Below are positions 16,918 to 25,922 of a DNA stretch of 64,000 nt, piece by piece. Source of the DNA: an uncultured Duncaniella sp. (lineage in GTDB: Bacteria > Bacteroidota > Bacteroidia > Bacteroidales > Muribaculaceae); the NCBI GenBank assembly GCA_910577255.1, contig CAJTMH010000004.1, positions 62,001-126,000 on the forward strand, written 5' to 3'. Every line of letters starts with the position of its first letter. Position 1 is the first letter of the stretch. The notes under the pieces are model-generated. The model saw nothing but the letters and a program-made list of their open reading frames with translations. It made no database searches and was not told where the DNA came from. A program made the translations under genes and the position numbers.

Positions 16918-17941
16918 CATAACCCGCCCGGACGACTCGATACGCCCCGCACTCATTGAAAAAATCGACAATCTCACCAAACCTAAAGGCTCGCTCGGCA
17001 AGCTTGAGGACCTGGCGTTACGCGTCGGACTCATACAGCAGACCCTCGAACCGAAACTCACAAAACCCCACAACATCCTCTTCGCTGCCGATCACGGCAT
17101 AACCGAGGAGGGCGTGAGTGTGTCGCCACGTGAGGTGACATGGCAGCAGCTCAGCCACTTCTCTCATGGAGGCGCAGGCATAAATTTCCTCTGCGAGCAG
17201 CACGGATTCAAGCTCGTGCTCGTGGATGCAGGTGTGGACTATGACATCCCGCAGGGCCGCGGCATCATCGACAAAAAAGTGCGCCGGGGCACACGCAATT
17301 TTCTCCGCGAGGCTGCCATGACCCATGAGGAACTTGACCTCTGCATAGCACGAGGCGCCGAAGTGGTCGACGAGGTGTACCGCACCGGATGCAACGTGGT
17401 GAGCTTCGGCGAGATGGGAAGCGGAAACACGTCGCCATCATCAATGTGGATGCACATCTTCACAGGCATCCCCCTCGACCGCTGCATAGGAGCCGGCGCC
17501 GGCCTCGACCACTCAGGAGTCAACCATAAGCTCGATGTGCTCACCCGCTCGCTCGAAGCCTATCGCGGCGACGGAAGTGCCGAGGATATGATGGCATGGT
17601 TTGGCGGCTATGAGCTGGCCATGGCCACAGGAGCCATGCTCAGGGCCGCGGAATTGGGGATGGTGATACTGGTGGACGGCTTCATCATGACAAGCTGCAT
17701 CGCCGCCGCAGCGCATTTCTACCCGGCGGTGCTTGACTATGCCGTCTTCGGTCACCAGGGCGACGAATCAGGTCACAAACTCATGCTCCAGGCTCTCGGA
17801 GCCGACCCTCTGCTCCACCTCAACCTGCGTCTCGGCGAAGGCTCGGGTGCGGTATGCGCCTATCCCATCCTCCTTTCGGCAATCAACATGATAAACCGCA
17901 TGGACTCCTTTGCCGACGTGGCCGTGACAAAATATTTCTGA
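16904..17941 (+). CDS. cobT: Nicotinate-nucleotide--dimethylbenzimidazole phosphoribosyltransferase
   Basis: 345 residues. It activates the lower-ligand base with nicotinate mononucleotide to give alpha-ribazole phosphate. Visible: KPKGSLGKLEDLA, AADHGITEEGVS, GEMGSGNTSPSS and the C-terminal LRLGEGSGAVCAYP, which carries the catalytic Glu of the family. It overlaps cobU by 14 bases; cobS follows 24 bases later. Confidence 0.96.
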   Translation: MRTFNITRPDDSIRPALIEKIDNLTKPKGSLGKLEDLALRVGLIQQTLEPKLTKPHNILFAADHGITEEGVSVSPREVTWQQLSHFSHGGAGINFLCEQHGFKLVLVDAGVDYDIPQGRGIIDKKVRRGTRNFLREAAMTHEELDLCIARGAEVVDEVYRTGCNVVSFGEMGSGNTSPSSMWMHIFTGIPLDRCIGAGAGLDHSGVNHKLDVLTRSLEAYRGDGSAEDMMAWFGGYELAMATGAMLRAAELGMVILVDGFIMTSCIAAAAHFYPAVLDYAVFGHQGDESGHKLMLQALGADPLLHLNLRLGEGSGAVCAYPILLSAINMINRMDSFADVAVTKYF

Positions 17942-17965
17942 GCCCTCTATCCCAAGACATCGCAG

Positions 17966-18709
17966 ATGAAACGTTTTCTCGCAGCTCTGATTTTTTTCAC
18001 CAGGCTCCCTTTCTGGCGCATAGCCCAACCGCCGGCCGAGTGCTACAAGCGCGTGGTCGACTATTGGTCAGCCATAGGGTGGCTCACCGGGGGAGTGACG
18101 GCACTGGTGCTCGCCCTGGCGGCATGGATATTCCCACCCACCGTCGCGGTTATAATCGCATTCGCCTCGCGGCTGCTCCTGACCGGTGCCCTGCACGAGG
18201 ATGGCATGGCCGACTTCTTCGACGGAATGGGGGGTGGCACCTCGCGCGAACGCATCCTTGCAATAATGAAGGATTCACACATCGGGACCTATGGGGTGAT
18301 AGGGCTTATTGTCTACTATCTGTTGGTAGTGTCGCTCATCTCCTCGCTCCCGGTCATGGTGGCATGTCTCGTAATCTTCGCGGGGGACACATGGAGCAAA
18401 TTCTGTGCATCGCAGATTATCAACTTCCTACCATACGCGCGCAAGGAGAGCGAAGCAAAGAACCACACGGTCTATTCCGGCATGTCGACTGTGACATGGC
18501 TTGTGAGTTTCCTGTTCGGGGCACTCCCGCTCTATCTGCTGCCTCGCAACTACCTCTTCGCCGCCATCTGCCCGATGGTCGTCTCGATGACTCTCATAGT
18601 GCTGATGCGACGTAAGCTGCAGGGATACACCGGCGACTGTTGCGGAGCCACATTTCTCCTTTCGGAACTCTCGTTTTATTTAGGAATCGTAGCTATACAA
18701 GGTATCTGA
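17966..18709 (+). CDS. cobS: Adenosylcobinamide-GDP ribazoletransferase (cobalamin synthase)
   Basis: 247-residue integral membrane enzyme joining AdoCbi-GDP and alpha-ribazole(-P). The signature LHEDGMADFFDGMGGG occupies about residues 77-92, and several hydrophobic helices follow. Its stop codon overlaps the start of the phosphatase gene (TGATG), showing translational coupling. Confidence 0.95.
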   Translation: MKRFLAALIFFTRLPFWRIAQPPAECYKRVVDYWSAIGWLTGGVTALVLALAAWIFPPTVAVIIAFASRLLLTGALHEDGMADFFDGMGGGTSRERILAIMKDSHIGTYGVIGLIVYYLLVVSLISSLPVMVACLVIFAGDTWSKFCASQIINFLPYARKESEAKNHTVYSGMSTVTWLVSFLFGALPLYLLPRNYLFAAICPMVVSMTLIVLMRRKLQGYTGDCCGATFLLSELSFYLGIVAIQGI

Positions 18710-19245
18710 TGAAACTAACCTTAGTTCGCCACACATCGGTCGACGTCCCGCGGGGAGTATGTTACGGCCAGTCAGACGTAGGTCTGCGCTCCTCATTCCC
18801 GGAGGAGGCGGCCAAAGTGAAAGCAGCCTTGGACGGACGGCTGTTCGACAAAGTGTTCACAAGTCCCCTCTCACGTTGCACTCGCCTGGCCGAGGCTTGC
18901 GGCTATCCTGATGCCGTGCGCGACGACAGGCTGAAAGAGCTTGATTTCGGCGAGTGGGAGATGAGATGTTACGACGAGATAACCGACCCAAGACTTCAGG
19001 AATGGTATGCTGACTATTTCAACGTGCGTGCCACCGGCGGTGAATCGTTCGCCGACCAGAATCTGCGCCTTAAGAGCTTCCTGAACGACCTGCTCAAAAA
19101 ACCTTACGACAATGTGGCGATCTTCGCCCACGGAGGGATTCTCCTTCAAGCCATGTTAATATCAGGTATAATCACGCCCGAACAGGCATTTGACTCACTG
19201 CCTCCCTACGGCGGTATAGTGGAGCTTGAACTCGGCTCTATCTGA
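18709..19245 (+). CDS. cobC: Alpha-ribazole phosphatase (histidine phosphatase family)
   Basis: 178 residues from the ATG at 18709, which overlaps the cobS stop codon. Histidine phosphatase: LVRHTSVDVP carries the phospho-accepting His (RH motif), GVCYGQSDVGL is typical of the alpha-ribazole phosphatase branch, ELDFGEWEM contains the acid residue region, and AHGG holds the second His. It removes the 5'-phosphate in nucleotide-loop assembly. The longer frame starting at 18640 lies inside cobS and was not used. Its 3' end overlaps cbiB tail-to-tail by 8 bases. Confidence 0.93.
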   Translation: MKLTLVRHTSVDVPRGVCYGQSDVGLRSSFPEEAAKVKAALDGRLFDKVFTSPLSRCTRLAEACGYPDAVRDDRLKELDFGEWEMRCYDEITDPRLQEWYADYFNVRATGGESFADQNLRLKSFLNDLLKKPYDNVAIFAHGGILLQAMLISGIITPEQAFDSLPPYGGIVELELGSI

Positions 19246-20167
19246 CAAAAATCCTCACGACAAGCACCAGAAGCACCATCACGGTCTCAGAACGCCGGTT
19301 GATTTTCACGGAAGTCACCACATCGACCGATGAGAACCCGCGCTCTGTATGGCCAATATAAGGTTTCTCCACACGTTCTCCGAAATAGTCATGCGGACCG
19401 CCGAACCGACAGTCGAGTACACCGGCAAGCGCAGCTTCCGGATAACCGGAATTGGGGCTTGCATGCTTTGAGCCGTAACGCGCCACAAATCCAAGCAGTC
19501 CGGGCCGACCTGCCACCATAACCATCAGTAACGCCGTGAGGCGTGCCGGGATATAGTTGGCCACATCGTCGATGTGTGCGGCCCAGCATCCGAATTCGCG
19601 GTAACGCGCATTGCGATAACCCACCATTGAGTCGAGCGTGTTGACCATCTTATAGGCAAGCATCCCGGGAACACCGAGCAGCATATACCAGAAAAGGGGT
19701 GCTATCACTCCATCACTGAGATTTTCGGCAAGGGTCTCCAAGGCGGCTGTACGCACTTCACGGTCCGTCAGCGAACCGGTGTCACGCCCTACAATCCTCG
19801 CCACCTGCTTGCGCCCGGCCTCAAGCGACTTGTCGGCCTCGGCAAAGACAGCCATGACCTCGCGCACCAAAGTGGTGCCGGCAAGACAGAAGAATATAGC
19901 CACAGTCTCCACAAGCATCTCCACCAACGGCAGGCCGGCCAGCACACGCAACACACCCCACGCCAGAAGATAAACCGCGCCGATAAGTCCTATAGCCACA
20001 AGCGCACCCTTGGCCTTTCGGGAGGAGCCACGGTTGAACCGGTGCTCGAAATAGTGAATAGATTTTCCAAACCACACTATGGGGTGTGGCAAACGCTCCG
20101 GGTCGCCAAAAAACCTGTCGAGAATCCACCCCGCAAGAAGGGGGAAAACCGCTATGATGACATCCAT
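19238..20167 (-). CDS. cbiB: Adenosylcobinamide-phosphate synthase
   Basis: 309-residue membrane protein of the CbiB/CobD family, which attaches aminopropanol (phosphate) to adenosylcobyric acid. GWILDRFFGDPERLPHPIVWFG at the N-terminus (residues about 12-33) and the internal segment ENLSDGVIAPLFWYMLLG are characteristic, with multiple hydrophobic helices. It overlaps the preceding cobD gene by 16 bases. The Bacteroidota naming clash is noted: CbiB is sometimes called CobD. Confidence 0.95.
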   Translation of the reverse strand: MDVIIAVFPLLAGWILDRFFGDPERLPHPIVWFGKSIHYFEHRFNRGSSRKAKGALVAIGLIGAVYLLAWGVLRVLAGLPLVEMLVETVAIFFCLAGTTLVREVMAVFAEADKSLEAGRKQVARIVGRDTGSLTDREVRTAALETLAENLSDGVIAPLFWYMLLGVPGMLAYKMVNTLDSMVGYRNARYREFGCWAAHIDDVANYIPARLTALLMVMVAGRPGLLGFVARYGSKHASPNSGYPEAALAGVLDCRFGGPHDYFGERVEKPYIGHTERGFSSVDVVTSVKINRRSETVMVLLVLVVRIFVR

Positions 20168-21165
20168 TTTTTCAGAGAATTTATAAAAAGATCATTGACT
20201 TCGGGCTCAGGCCGGACCGCGATACGGAAGTGGGATGACGTGAGGCCATGAAAATTGGAGGCATCACGAATCAACACTCCGGCCTCCTCCACAAGCCAGT
20301 CCTTGAGTTGCGCAGAGCTTCCGGCCGGAAGGCGGCACAGCATGAAGTTACAGTCGGTCGACGAGACCTCCAGCCCAAGGGAAATGAGCGCACTCCTCAC
20401 GCGCAGGGCTTCGGCATGCAGCCCATCGGCGTCGATCACCGACTCTCCGGACCGGTCGAGCAGATAGTGGGCAGCATCTATGGCAAGCGCATTGACCGAC
20501 CACGGCATCCTCATGCGGCGCATACGCTCCAACAGGTTGCCCGGCCCTACGGCATAACCAATGCGCATGCCGGGGATTGAGAATCGCTTGGTGAGCGAAC
20601 TCAGCAGGATGACATTACCGGCCTCTACAGCCTCGGATGCGGTAAGAAGTTCACAAGTGGTGTAATCGGCATACGCCTGGTCGACCATGAATGTCACACC
20701 GGGGTGCGATGATATGACACGTAGCAGTGCGGTTTTGTCGGTCACGCATCCGGTGGGATTGTTCGGGTTGCACATCCACACCATACCGTCCGAGGGCTTC
20801 ACTTCCTCAAGTGATTGGATATGGGTGACGGTGTGACCGTAAAGGGCACATGCATCCTCATATTCCCGGAACGTGGGTGACACTATTGCCGAGGCGCATC
20901 CGGCGAAGGCATGCGCGGCAAGATAGATGGCTTCGGTGGCTCCGTTGGTCACTAACACCTCACCGCTCTGCACACCGAGCAGAGATGCTATGCGGTCACG
21001 CAGCCCATCAGCCTCGGGCTGTGGATAAGAAGCGATGCTTGCGCCTCTTCCTGCCAGGTAGGCCATCAGAGCCGAGTGGTCCACATCGCCACAGATGTTC
21101 GAACTAAGATTGTGACACACACGCCCTCCATAGCGATATGCATCATCACCGTGCCCCTCAATCAT
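20152..21165 (-). CDS. cobD: L-threonine-O-3-phosphate decarboxylase, PLP-dependent
   Basis: 337-residue fold-type I PLP enzyme of the CobD/histidinol-phosphate aminotransferase group; it makes (R)-1-aminopropan-2-ol phosphate for the corrinoid side chain. Visible: MEGHGDDAYRYG-like start (MIEGHGDDAYRYGG), NPNNPTG, VDQAYADYT and SSLTKRFSIPGMRIGY with the PLP-binding Lys. Genomic position between cbiP and cbiB supports decarboxylase over aminotransferase activity. Overlaps both neighbours. Confidence 0.92.
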   Translation of the reverse strand: MIEGHGDDAYRYGGRVCHNLSSNICGDVDHSALMAYLAGRGASIASYPQPEADGLRDRIASLLGVQSGEVLVTNGATEAIYLAAHAFAGCASAIVSPTFREYEDACALYGHTVTHIQSLEEVKPSDGMVWMCNPNNPTGCVTDKTALLRVISSHPGVTFMVDQAYADYTTCELLTASEAVEAGNVILLSSLTKRFSIPGMRIGYAVGPGNLLERMRRMRMPWSVNALAIDAAHYLLDRSGESVIDADGLHAEALRVRSALISLGLEVSSTDCNFMLCRLPAGSSAQLKDWLVEEAGVLIRDASNFHGLTSSHFRIAVRPEPEVNDLFINSLKKWMSS

Positions 21166-22654
21166 CTCTTCCCATTATTTTATAGAGCCTGTCGATATCC
21201 ACACACTCGCGCAGCATATCGGCAAGGCGGTCATACTGACTTTCCTTGAACGCTGCATAATCAAATTTACCGGATTCCTGCCGACATCCGGCGGCATCAA
21301 TCCAAGGAGCGAGCAGAGCGTCGATGACGGAGGAATTGTCGAGCAGGCCATGCAGATATGTGCCCATGCACCTCTCCCCTGCCATGCAGCCGTCGGGAGA
21401 GCCGTCGGCAAGCTCGCATAGAGCCACCCCATCCTCATCAGGACGCAAGATGGTGCGTCCCATGTGAATTTCATATCCGTCACACACCTCCGGGGCACCA
21501 CGGAAACGGAACTTGACCTGACGCGTCACCTTGTCGCCGGTGAGGAGAGTGTCAACCGGAAGCAGCCCTAAACCCGGCAACGAAGTTATAGAACCCTCCA
21601 CTCCGTCAGGGTCGCTGACAGTGAGCCCCATGAGCTGATATCCGCCGCATATACCGAGCACCGTCTTGCCGTCGTGAGCAGCCTTGACCACAGCCGCGGC
21701 CATACCGCTGCGCCGCATCTCATAGAGGTCGGACAGAGTGGCTTTGCTGCCAGGCAGGATTATGATATCAGCCTTCTCCAGGTCCTCCACCGCGGAAGTA
21801 TAGAAAAGGTGTACACGCTCATCCTTTTCAAGCACGTCAAAGTCGGTGAAATTGGAAATATGCCTCAACAACACCACAGCCACATTGACCTTTCCGGCAG
21901 CCGGATTGCGGTGTTTCATGGATAGCGACACTGAGTCCTCCTCCTCGATGTATAGCTCCTTATCGTAGGGCACCACCCCAAGCACAGGGACCCCGCATAT
22001 CTCCTCCATCATCTTGCGACCGCTGTCGAAAAGCCGCATGTCGCCACGGAATTTGTTGACTATTATCCCCTTGATGCGTCCGCGATCCTCCTCTGACTGC
22101 AACATTATCGACCCATAGGCGCTGGCGAAAACACCGCCCCGGTCAATATCGGCCACCAAGATAACATCGGCATCTGCATATCTGGCCATCGACATGTTGA
22201 CCAGATCACTTTCACGAAGATTAATTTCAGCGATGCTCCCGGCCCCCTCCATCACTATTGGGTTGTAGCGGGCCGACAAGCGGTCAAAAGCCTTCTCCAC
22301 CTCACGGCGAAGATGCTCGCGCCCCTCACGGCGGAAATAGTCGTATGCGTCACGGTTGCCGATCGGACGCCCGTTGAGCACCACCTGCGAAGTCCGTTCA
22401 CCCGAGGGTTTGAGAAGCAGAGGGTTCATATCCGTGCTGCATACAGCCCCCGCCGCTTCGGCCTGCACAGCCTGTGCGCGGCCTATCTCCAGACCATCGG
22501 GTGTGGCATAGGAGTTCAGGGCCATATTCTGGGCCTTGAATGGCGCAGGCTTGTAGCCGTCCTGCTTGAAAATACGGCACAGGCCGGTGGCGATAAGGCT
22601 CTTGCCGACATCGCTACCTGTGCCTGCCAACATGACCGGCGAAAGTGGTTTCAT
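21158..22654 (-). CDS. cbiP: Adenosylcobyric acid synthase (glutamine-hydrolysing)
   Basis: 498 residues. It amidates four side chains of adenosyl-cobyrinic acid a,c-diamide using glutamine and ATP. The N-terminal dethiobiotin-synthetase-like domain has GTGSDVGKS (12-20); the C-terminal class I glutamine amidotransferase domain has GICGGYQLMG with the nucleophilic Cys and YLHGLLDN with the catalytic His. First gene of a cbiP-cobD-cbiB unit, with its own promoter at 22681-22712. Confidence 0.95.
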   Translation of the reverse strand: MKPLSPVMLAGTGSDVGKSLIATGLCRIFKQDGYKPAPFKAQNMALNSYATPDGLEIGRAQAVQAEAAGAVCSTDMNPLLLKPSGERTSQVVLNGRPIGNRDAYDYFRREGREHLRREVEKAFDRLSARYNPIVMEGAGSIAEINLRESDLVNMSMARYADADVILVADIDRGGVFASAYGSIMLQSEEDRGRIKGIIVNKFRGDMRLFDSGRKMMEEICGVPVLGVVPYDKELYIEEEDSVSLSMKHRNPAAGKVNVAVVLLRHISNFTDFDVLEKDERVHLFYTSAVEDLEKADIIILPGSKATLSDLYEMRRSGMAAAVVKAAHDGKTVLGICGGYQLMGLTVSDPDGVEGSITSLPGLGLLPVDTLLTGDKVTRQVKFRFRGAPEVCDGYEIHMGRTILRPDEDGVALCELADGSPDGCMAGERCMGTYLHGLLDNSSVIDALLAPWIDAAGCRQESGKFDYAAFKESQYDRLADMLRECVDIDRLYKIMGRDD

Positions 22655-22680
22655 AACTGTATTTTCCCTTTATTTTTGCA

Positions 22681-22712
22681 CAAAATTACGCAAAATACCC
22701 GACAGAGCCAAA
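22681..22712 (-). promoter_or_regulatory. Promoter for cbiP-cobD-cbiB
   Basis: On the minus strand, TTTG (complement of 22709-22712), exactly 20 bases, TAATTTTG (complement of 22681-22688). It gives a short leader of about 20 nt, too short for a riboswitch, so this unit appears able to fire independently of the riboswitch at the head of the btu genes. Confidence 0.82.
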
Positions 22713-22755
22713 GCAATCACCCCTTACCGTGGCCACGCACGCCCTCCCCCTGAAC

Positions 22756-23745
22756 TCAATCAGTGACGAGAGCCGAAAGAAGCGCCTCTATATCGGCCAT
22801 GCGGACACCATCGAGTGTGATGACACCAGCCTCCACTTTTATGCTTCTCAGCTGACTGTCGGAAGAGGCCACAGCCTCTATGGAATTACGACGCAGAGCC
22901 TTCCTGATCATGTTGCAGACAGGCCCTTCACCCGACAGCAATATCTCCGACCGGACCGGCGTGGATATGCCGAACATCCCGGTTGAACGATCAAATTTCA
23001 CCCCCTCGCGTTCAAAGAACCGTGACATGTCGCCGTTGAGCGACAAATCCTCAGGAGTACCTGTCACCACCCCGAGGCGTTTATCCATGAGCCAAAGTTT
23101 GTCGGCAAGCTGAAGAGCCAGATCAAGGTCATGTGTTGACAGAAAAATAGTAGCGTGCCTGAGGCGTGACAGCCGATGCAGCAACTGCATAATCTCCACT
23201 TTGCTGGGATAGTCAAGAAATGCCGTCGGCTCGTCAAGGAATATCACAGGTGTCTCCTGCGCCAAAGCTTTGGCTATCATCACCTTCTGGCGTTCGCCGT
23301 CACTGAGGGTGTACACATTACGTGTCCGCAGCTCTTCGATCCCTACAAGAGCAATAGCCTCGGCCACTATCTCGCGGTCATGCTCAGAAAGTGTGCCCCA
23401 AAATCCGGTGTAGGGACTGCGCCCCATCCCGACAAGCTCCTCCACGGTCATATTTTCAAGCGTCAGGCGCTCGGTGAGCACCACACCTATCACTCTGGCC
23501 AACCGGCCATGGCGATAGGAGTCAAGCGTACGGCCCTCCACCATAATCTGTCCCGACAATGGTGGCTGCAATGCCGACAGCGTGCGCAGAAGTGTTGATT
23601 TGCCGGCTCCGTTGGGACCCAGAAGGCATGTCACCTCACCGCTCAGCAGCCCGGCATCGATAGGGTCGGAAATCCTCACCTCACCTTTGCGCGTCCGGTA
23701 GCCTGTCACCAGACCGTTTACTTCCACCGTGATTCTCTTCTCCAT
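22756..23745 (-). CDS. btuD: Cobalamin/iron-siderophore type ABC transporter ATPase
   Basis: 329 residues. FecE/BtuD-type ATPase: Walker A GPNGAGKSTLL, signature LSDGERQKVMIAKAL, Walker B VIFLDEPTAFLD. About 85 extra C-terminal residues after the ATPase core (from roughly residue 245) form an appended domain seen in Bacteroidales homologues; its role is unknown. It powers corrinoid import with the adjacent permease and binding protein, 2 bases after the permease gene. Substrate is inferred from the riboswitch and btuB in the same run of genes. Confidence 0.88.
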   Translation of the reverse strand: MEKRITVEVNGLVTGYRTRKGEVRISDPIDAGLLSGEVTCLLGPNGAGKSTLLRTLSALQPPLSGQIMVEGRTLDSYRHGRLARVIGVVLTERLTLENMTVEELVGMGRSPYTGFWGTLSEHDREIVAEAIALVGIEELRTRNVYTLSDGERQKVMIAKALAQETPVIFLDEPTAFLDYPSKVEIMQLLHRLSRLRHATIFLSTHDLDLALQLADKLWLMDKRLGVVTGTPEDLSLNGDMSRFFEREGVKFDRSTGMFGISTPVRSEILLSGEGPVCNMIRKALRRNSIEAVASSDSQLRSIKVEAGVITLDGVRMADIEALLSALVTD

Positions 23746-23747
23746 AA

Positions 23748-24746
23748 TCAGGCTCGTTTACGATGATTGAACAATACCCATATCACCACCGGAGCCCCGA
23801 TAAGGGGTGTGACGGCGTTGAGAGGAATTACAGAATTGGCAGGGAGGACACAAAGCAGATTGCATGACAGAGCCACAGCACCTCCCACAAGAAGCGTGCC
23901 CGGCATGAGCACCCGGTGTGTGTCGGTGCGGAATATAAGTCGGGAAATGTGGGGGACAGCCAGTCCGATAAACGCGACCGGACCGCAATAGGCTGTGATG
24001 ACAGCACTCAGCAGACCGGTGGCAAGAAGAAGCATGTTGCGCACACGGTGAAGATTGACCCCCAGATTGCGCGCATAGCCGGCCCCGAGGAGCATTATGT
24101 CGAGAGATTTGACGAGCAGAAGTGCCATCCCTATCCCAACAAGGGTCATAACAGAAAAAAGCGGCAGCTGCGCGAGCGACACACCGTTAAAACTGCTCAT
24201 GCCCCACATCACATAGTGCTGTACACCTTCAGCGGTGGATACGAAGTTAAGAAGCATTATCACCGACGAGGTCAGATAACCGATCATAATGCCTGTTATC
24301 AGCAGCATCAAGTCATTGTGAAGCACTGATGACAGGGCAAGAAGTATGGCCATTATGAGCAGGCTACCCACAAACGCACCTGCCATCACCGCGGCATATC
24401 CTCCGACAGAGAAACTACCCACCGAAAGCGCCCCACCGAAAAAGAGCATCACCAAGGCCACACCCAGGCTGGCACCGGAGTTGATACCGAGAATCGACGG
24501 TCCGGCAAGCGGATTGCGGAAAGCTGTCTGGAGCATCAAGCCGGAAACGGCAAGCCCCGCCCCGGCCAACAGAGCGGTCACAGCCATGGGAAGTCGACTT
24601 CCAAGCACAATGAAGCCCTCGGCCCCATGTCCGTCACCACCGGCCAATATATCAAGGACATCGGCCGCAGGTATGTCCACAGACCCAACGAACAGGTTGA
24701 GCAGGAACAGGAGTGCCACAAGCACTGTAACCACTATAAATTTCAT
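23748..24746 (-). CDS. btuC: Cobalamin-type ABC transporter permease
   Basis: 332-residue FecCD/BtuC family permease with about ten hydrophobic helices. Typical segments are GAGLAVSGLMLQTAFRNPLA, GPSILGINSGASLG and GPVAFIGLAVPHISR. It forms the inner-membrane channel with BtuD. 18 bases separate it from the upstream binding-protein gene. Confidence 0.9.
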   Translation of the reverse strand: MKFIVVTVLVALLFLLNLFVGSVDIPAADVLDILAGGDGHGAEGFIVLGSRLPMAVTALLAGAGLAVSGLMLQTAFRNPLAGPSILGINSGASLGVALVMLFFGGALSVGSFSVGGYAAVMAGAFVGSLLIMAILLALSSVLHNDLMLLITGIMIGYLTSSVIMLLNFVSTAEGVQHYVMWGMSSFNGVSLAQLPLFSVMTLVGIGMALLLVKSLDIMLLGAGYARNLGVNLHRVRNMLLLATGLLSAVITAYCGPVAFIGLAVPHISRLIFRTDTHRVLMPGTLLVGGAVALSCNLLCVLPANSVIPLNAVTPLIGAPVVIWVLFNHRKRA

Positions 24747-24764
24747 CAGCTTACTGCTATATGT

Positions 24765-25910
24765 CTATTTCATCAATGTAAAGTAGCGTGTGGAGTCCTG
24801 CTGTACCGATAATTCGGGATGGAATATCGAAATCATGTCGCGCAGAAGCCACTGCGGATGGAAGGGGACCTCCTCATAGAATGTGGTATGAGTGGTGTTG
24901 CAACCATACACACGCTTTTGTTTCAACGCTTTAAACTGCGGATATATTGCATTGTCGGCGGCAAGCTCCTTGAGAGTCTTGTCGACACTCTGCGAATATC
25001 TCACCAGCCACACGTCGGCATCGGAAGCCTGATAAAGCACCTGTTCGCCCGATAGCCCTACACTGCCGCTGCGGCTATAGGTATCAAACGGATTCGCGCC
25101 ACCCGCATCGCGGATGAAGCACCCCATGGTGGAGTTGCCTCCAGGCACATACCACAACTGGCCGTAGAGACGGTCTATTATAACTTTCGGTTTTGACTCC
25201 ACTCCGGCCACCTGCTCTTTCAGTGAATTATACTCATTCTCTGTGGCCTCAAACATCTCGGTGGCTGCATCCTCCTTGCCGAAAAGGAGACCGTAGAATT
25301 TCATCCATTCGGCACGTCCGAGAGGCGAAGACTCCATGTAATCGGCACATTCGATAATCGGGATTCCGAGTTGACCGAGTTTGCCGTAAGTACCTGAATT
25401 TTCAAACGGTGATAGCATTATGCCATCAGGGTTGAGGCGTATGATCTTCTCGATGTTTGGCGAAGTGCCCACACCGCAATCCACCACGGTTCCGTCGGCT
25501 ATTCTGGCCACGAGAGCCGGTTGATGGATATACTCGGCATCACACACACCTTTTATGGCCTCCATGGCCCCCAATTCGGTCACGAGACTGTTATGCACCG
25601 ATGAATAAATCAAAGCCCTTTTCATCGGGGTCCTGACCACACTCCCTTCAGGGAGCCCAGACGGAAGGTCAACGCTATCGGGCACCAAGAGATAGGTGTG
25701 GAGCACCTTGGTGGTATCCCATGGATTCCGCACCACGGCCTTGACATACCCATCATGGCGTGTGAGTTTAAGGTTCTCGGCATATCGCAGGCCAATCGAG
25801 TCGGCAGCTTCGCCGTCATGCCCTGAAACAGGAGCGTTGCCGCTCTTGCATGACACAAGAAGCGGCAACGCCACTGACAGAAATAACCTGATAGTAGGCA
25901 GAAATTTCAT
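24765..25910 (-). CDS. btuF: Periplasmic corrinoid-binding lipoprotein of ABC importer
   Basis: 381 residues. Lipoprotein signal with lipobox LLVSC (Cys about 21), then a class III (BtuF/FhuD type) binding fold: LNPDGIMLSPFENSG and GIPIIECADYMESSPLGRAEWMKF are typical. It delivers substrate to BtuCD. It follows the surface propeller gene by 12 bases. The substrate is taken as corrinoid from context; an iron-chelate role is the alternative. Confidence 0.88.
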   Translation of the reverse strand: MKFLPTIRLFLSVALPLLVSCKSGNAPVSGHDGEAADSIGLRYAENLKLTRHDGYVKAVVRNPWDTTKVLHTYLLVPDSVDLPSGLPEGSVVRTPMKRALIYSSVHNSLVTELGAMEAIKGVCDAEYIHQPALVARIADGTVVDCGVGTSPNIEKIIRLNPDGIMLSPFENSGTYGKLGQLGIPIIECADYMESSPLGRAEWMKFYGLLFGKEDAATEMFEATENEYNSLKEQVAGVESKPKVIIDRLYGQLWYVPGGNSTMGCFIRDAGGANPFDTYSRSGSVGLSGEQVLYQASDADVWLVRYSQSVDKTLKELAADNAIYPQFKALKQKRVYGCNTTHTTFYEEVPFHPQWLLRDMISIFHPELSVQQDSTRYFTLMK

Positions 25911-25922
25911 TAACGACGCTGA

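Noticed and set aside
17854..18615. 253-residue plus-strand reading frame over cobT/cobS
   Set aside because: Shifted shadow of cobS and the cobT end; composition (Arg/His-rich) is typical of out-of-frame reading.
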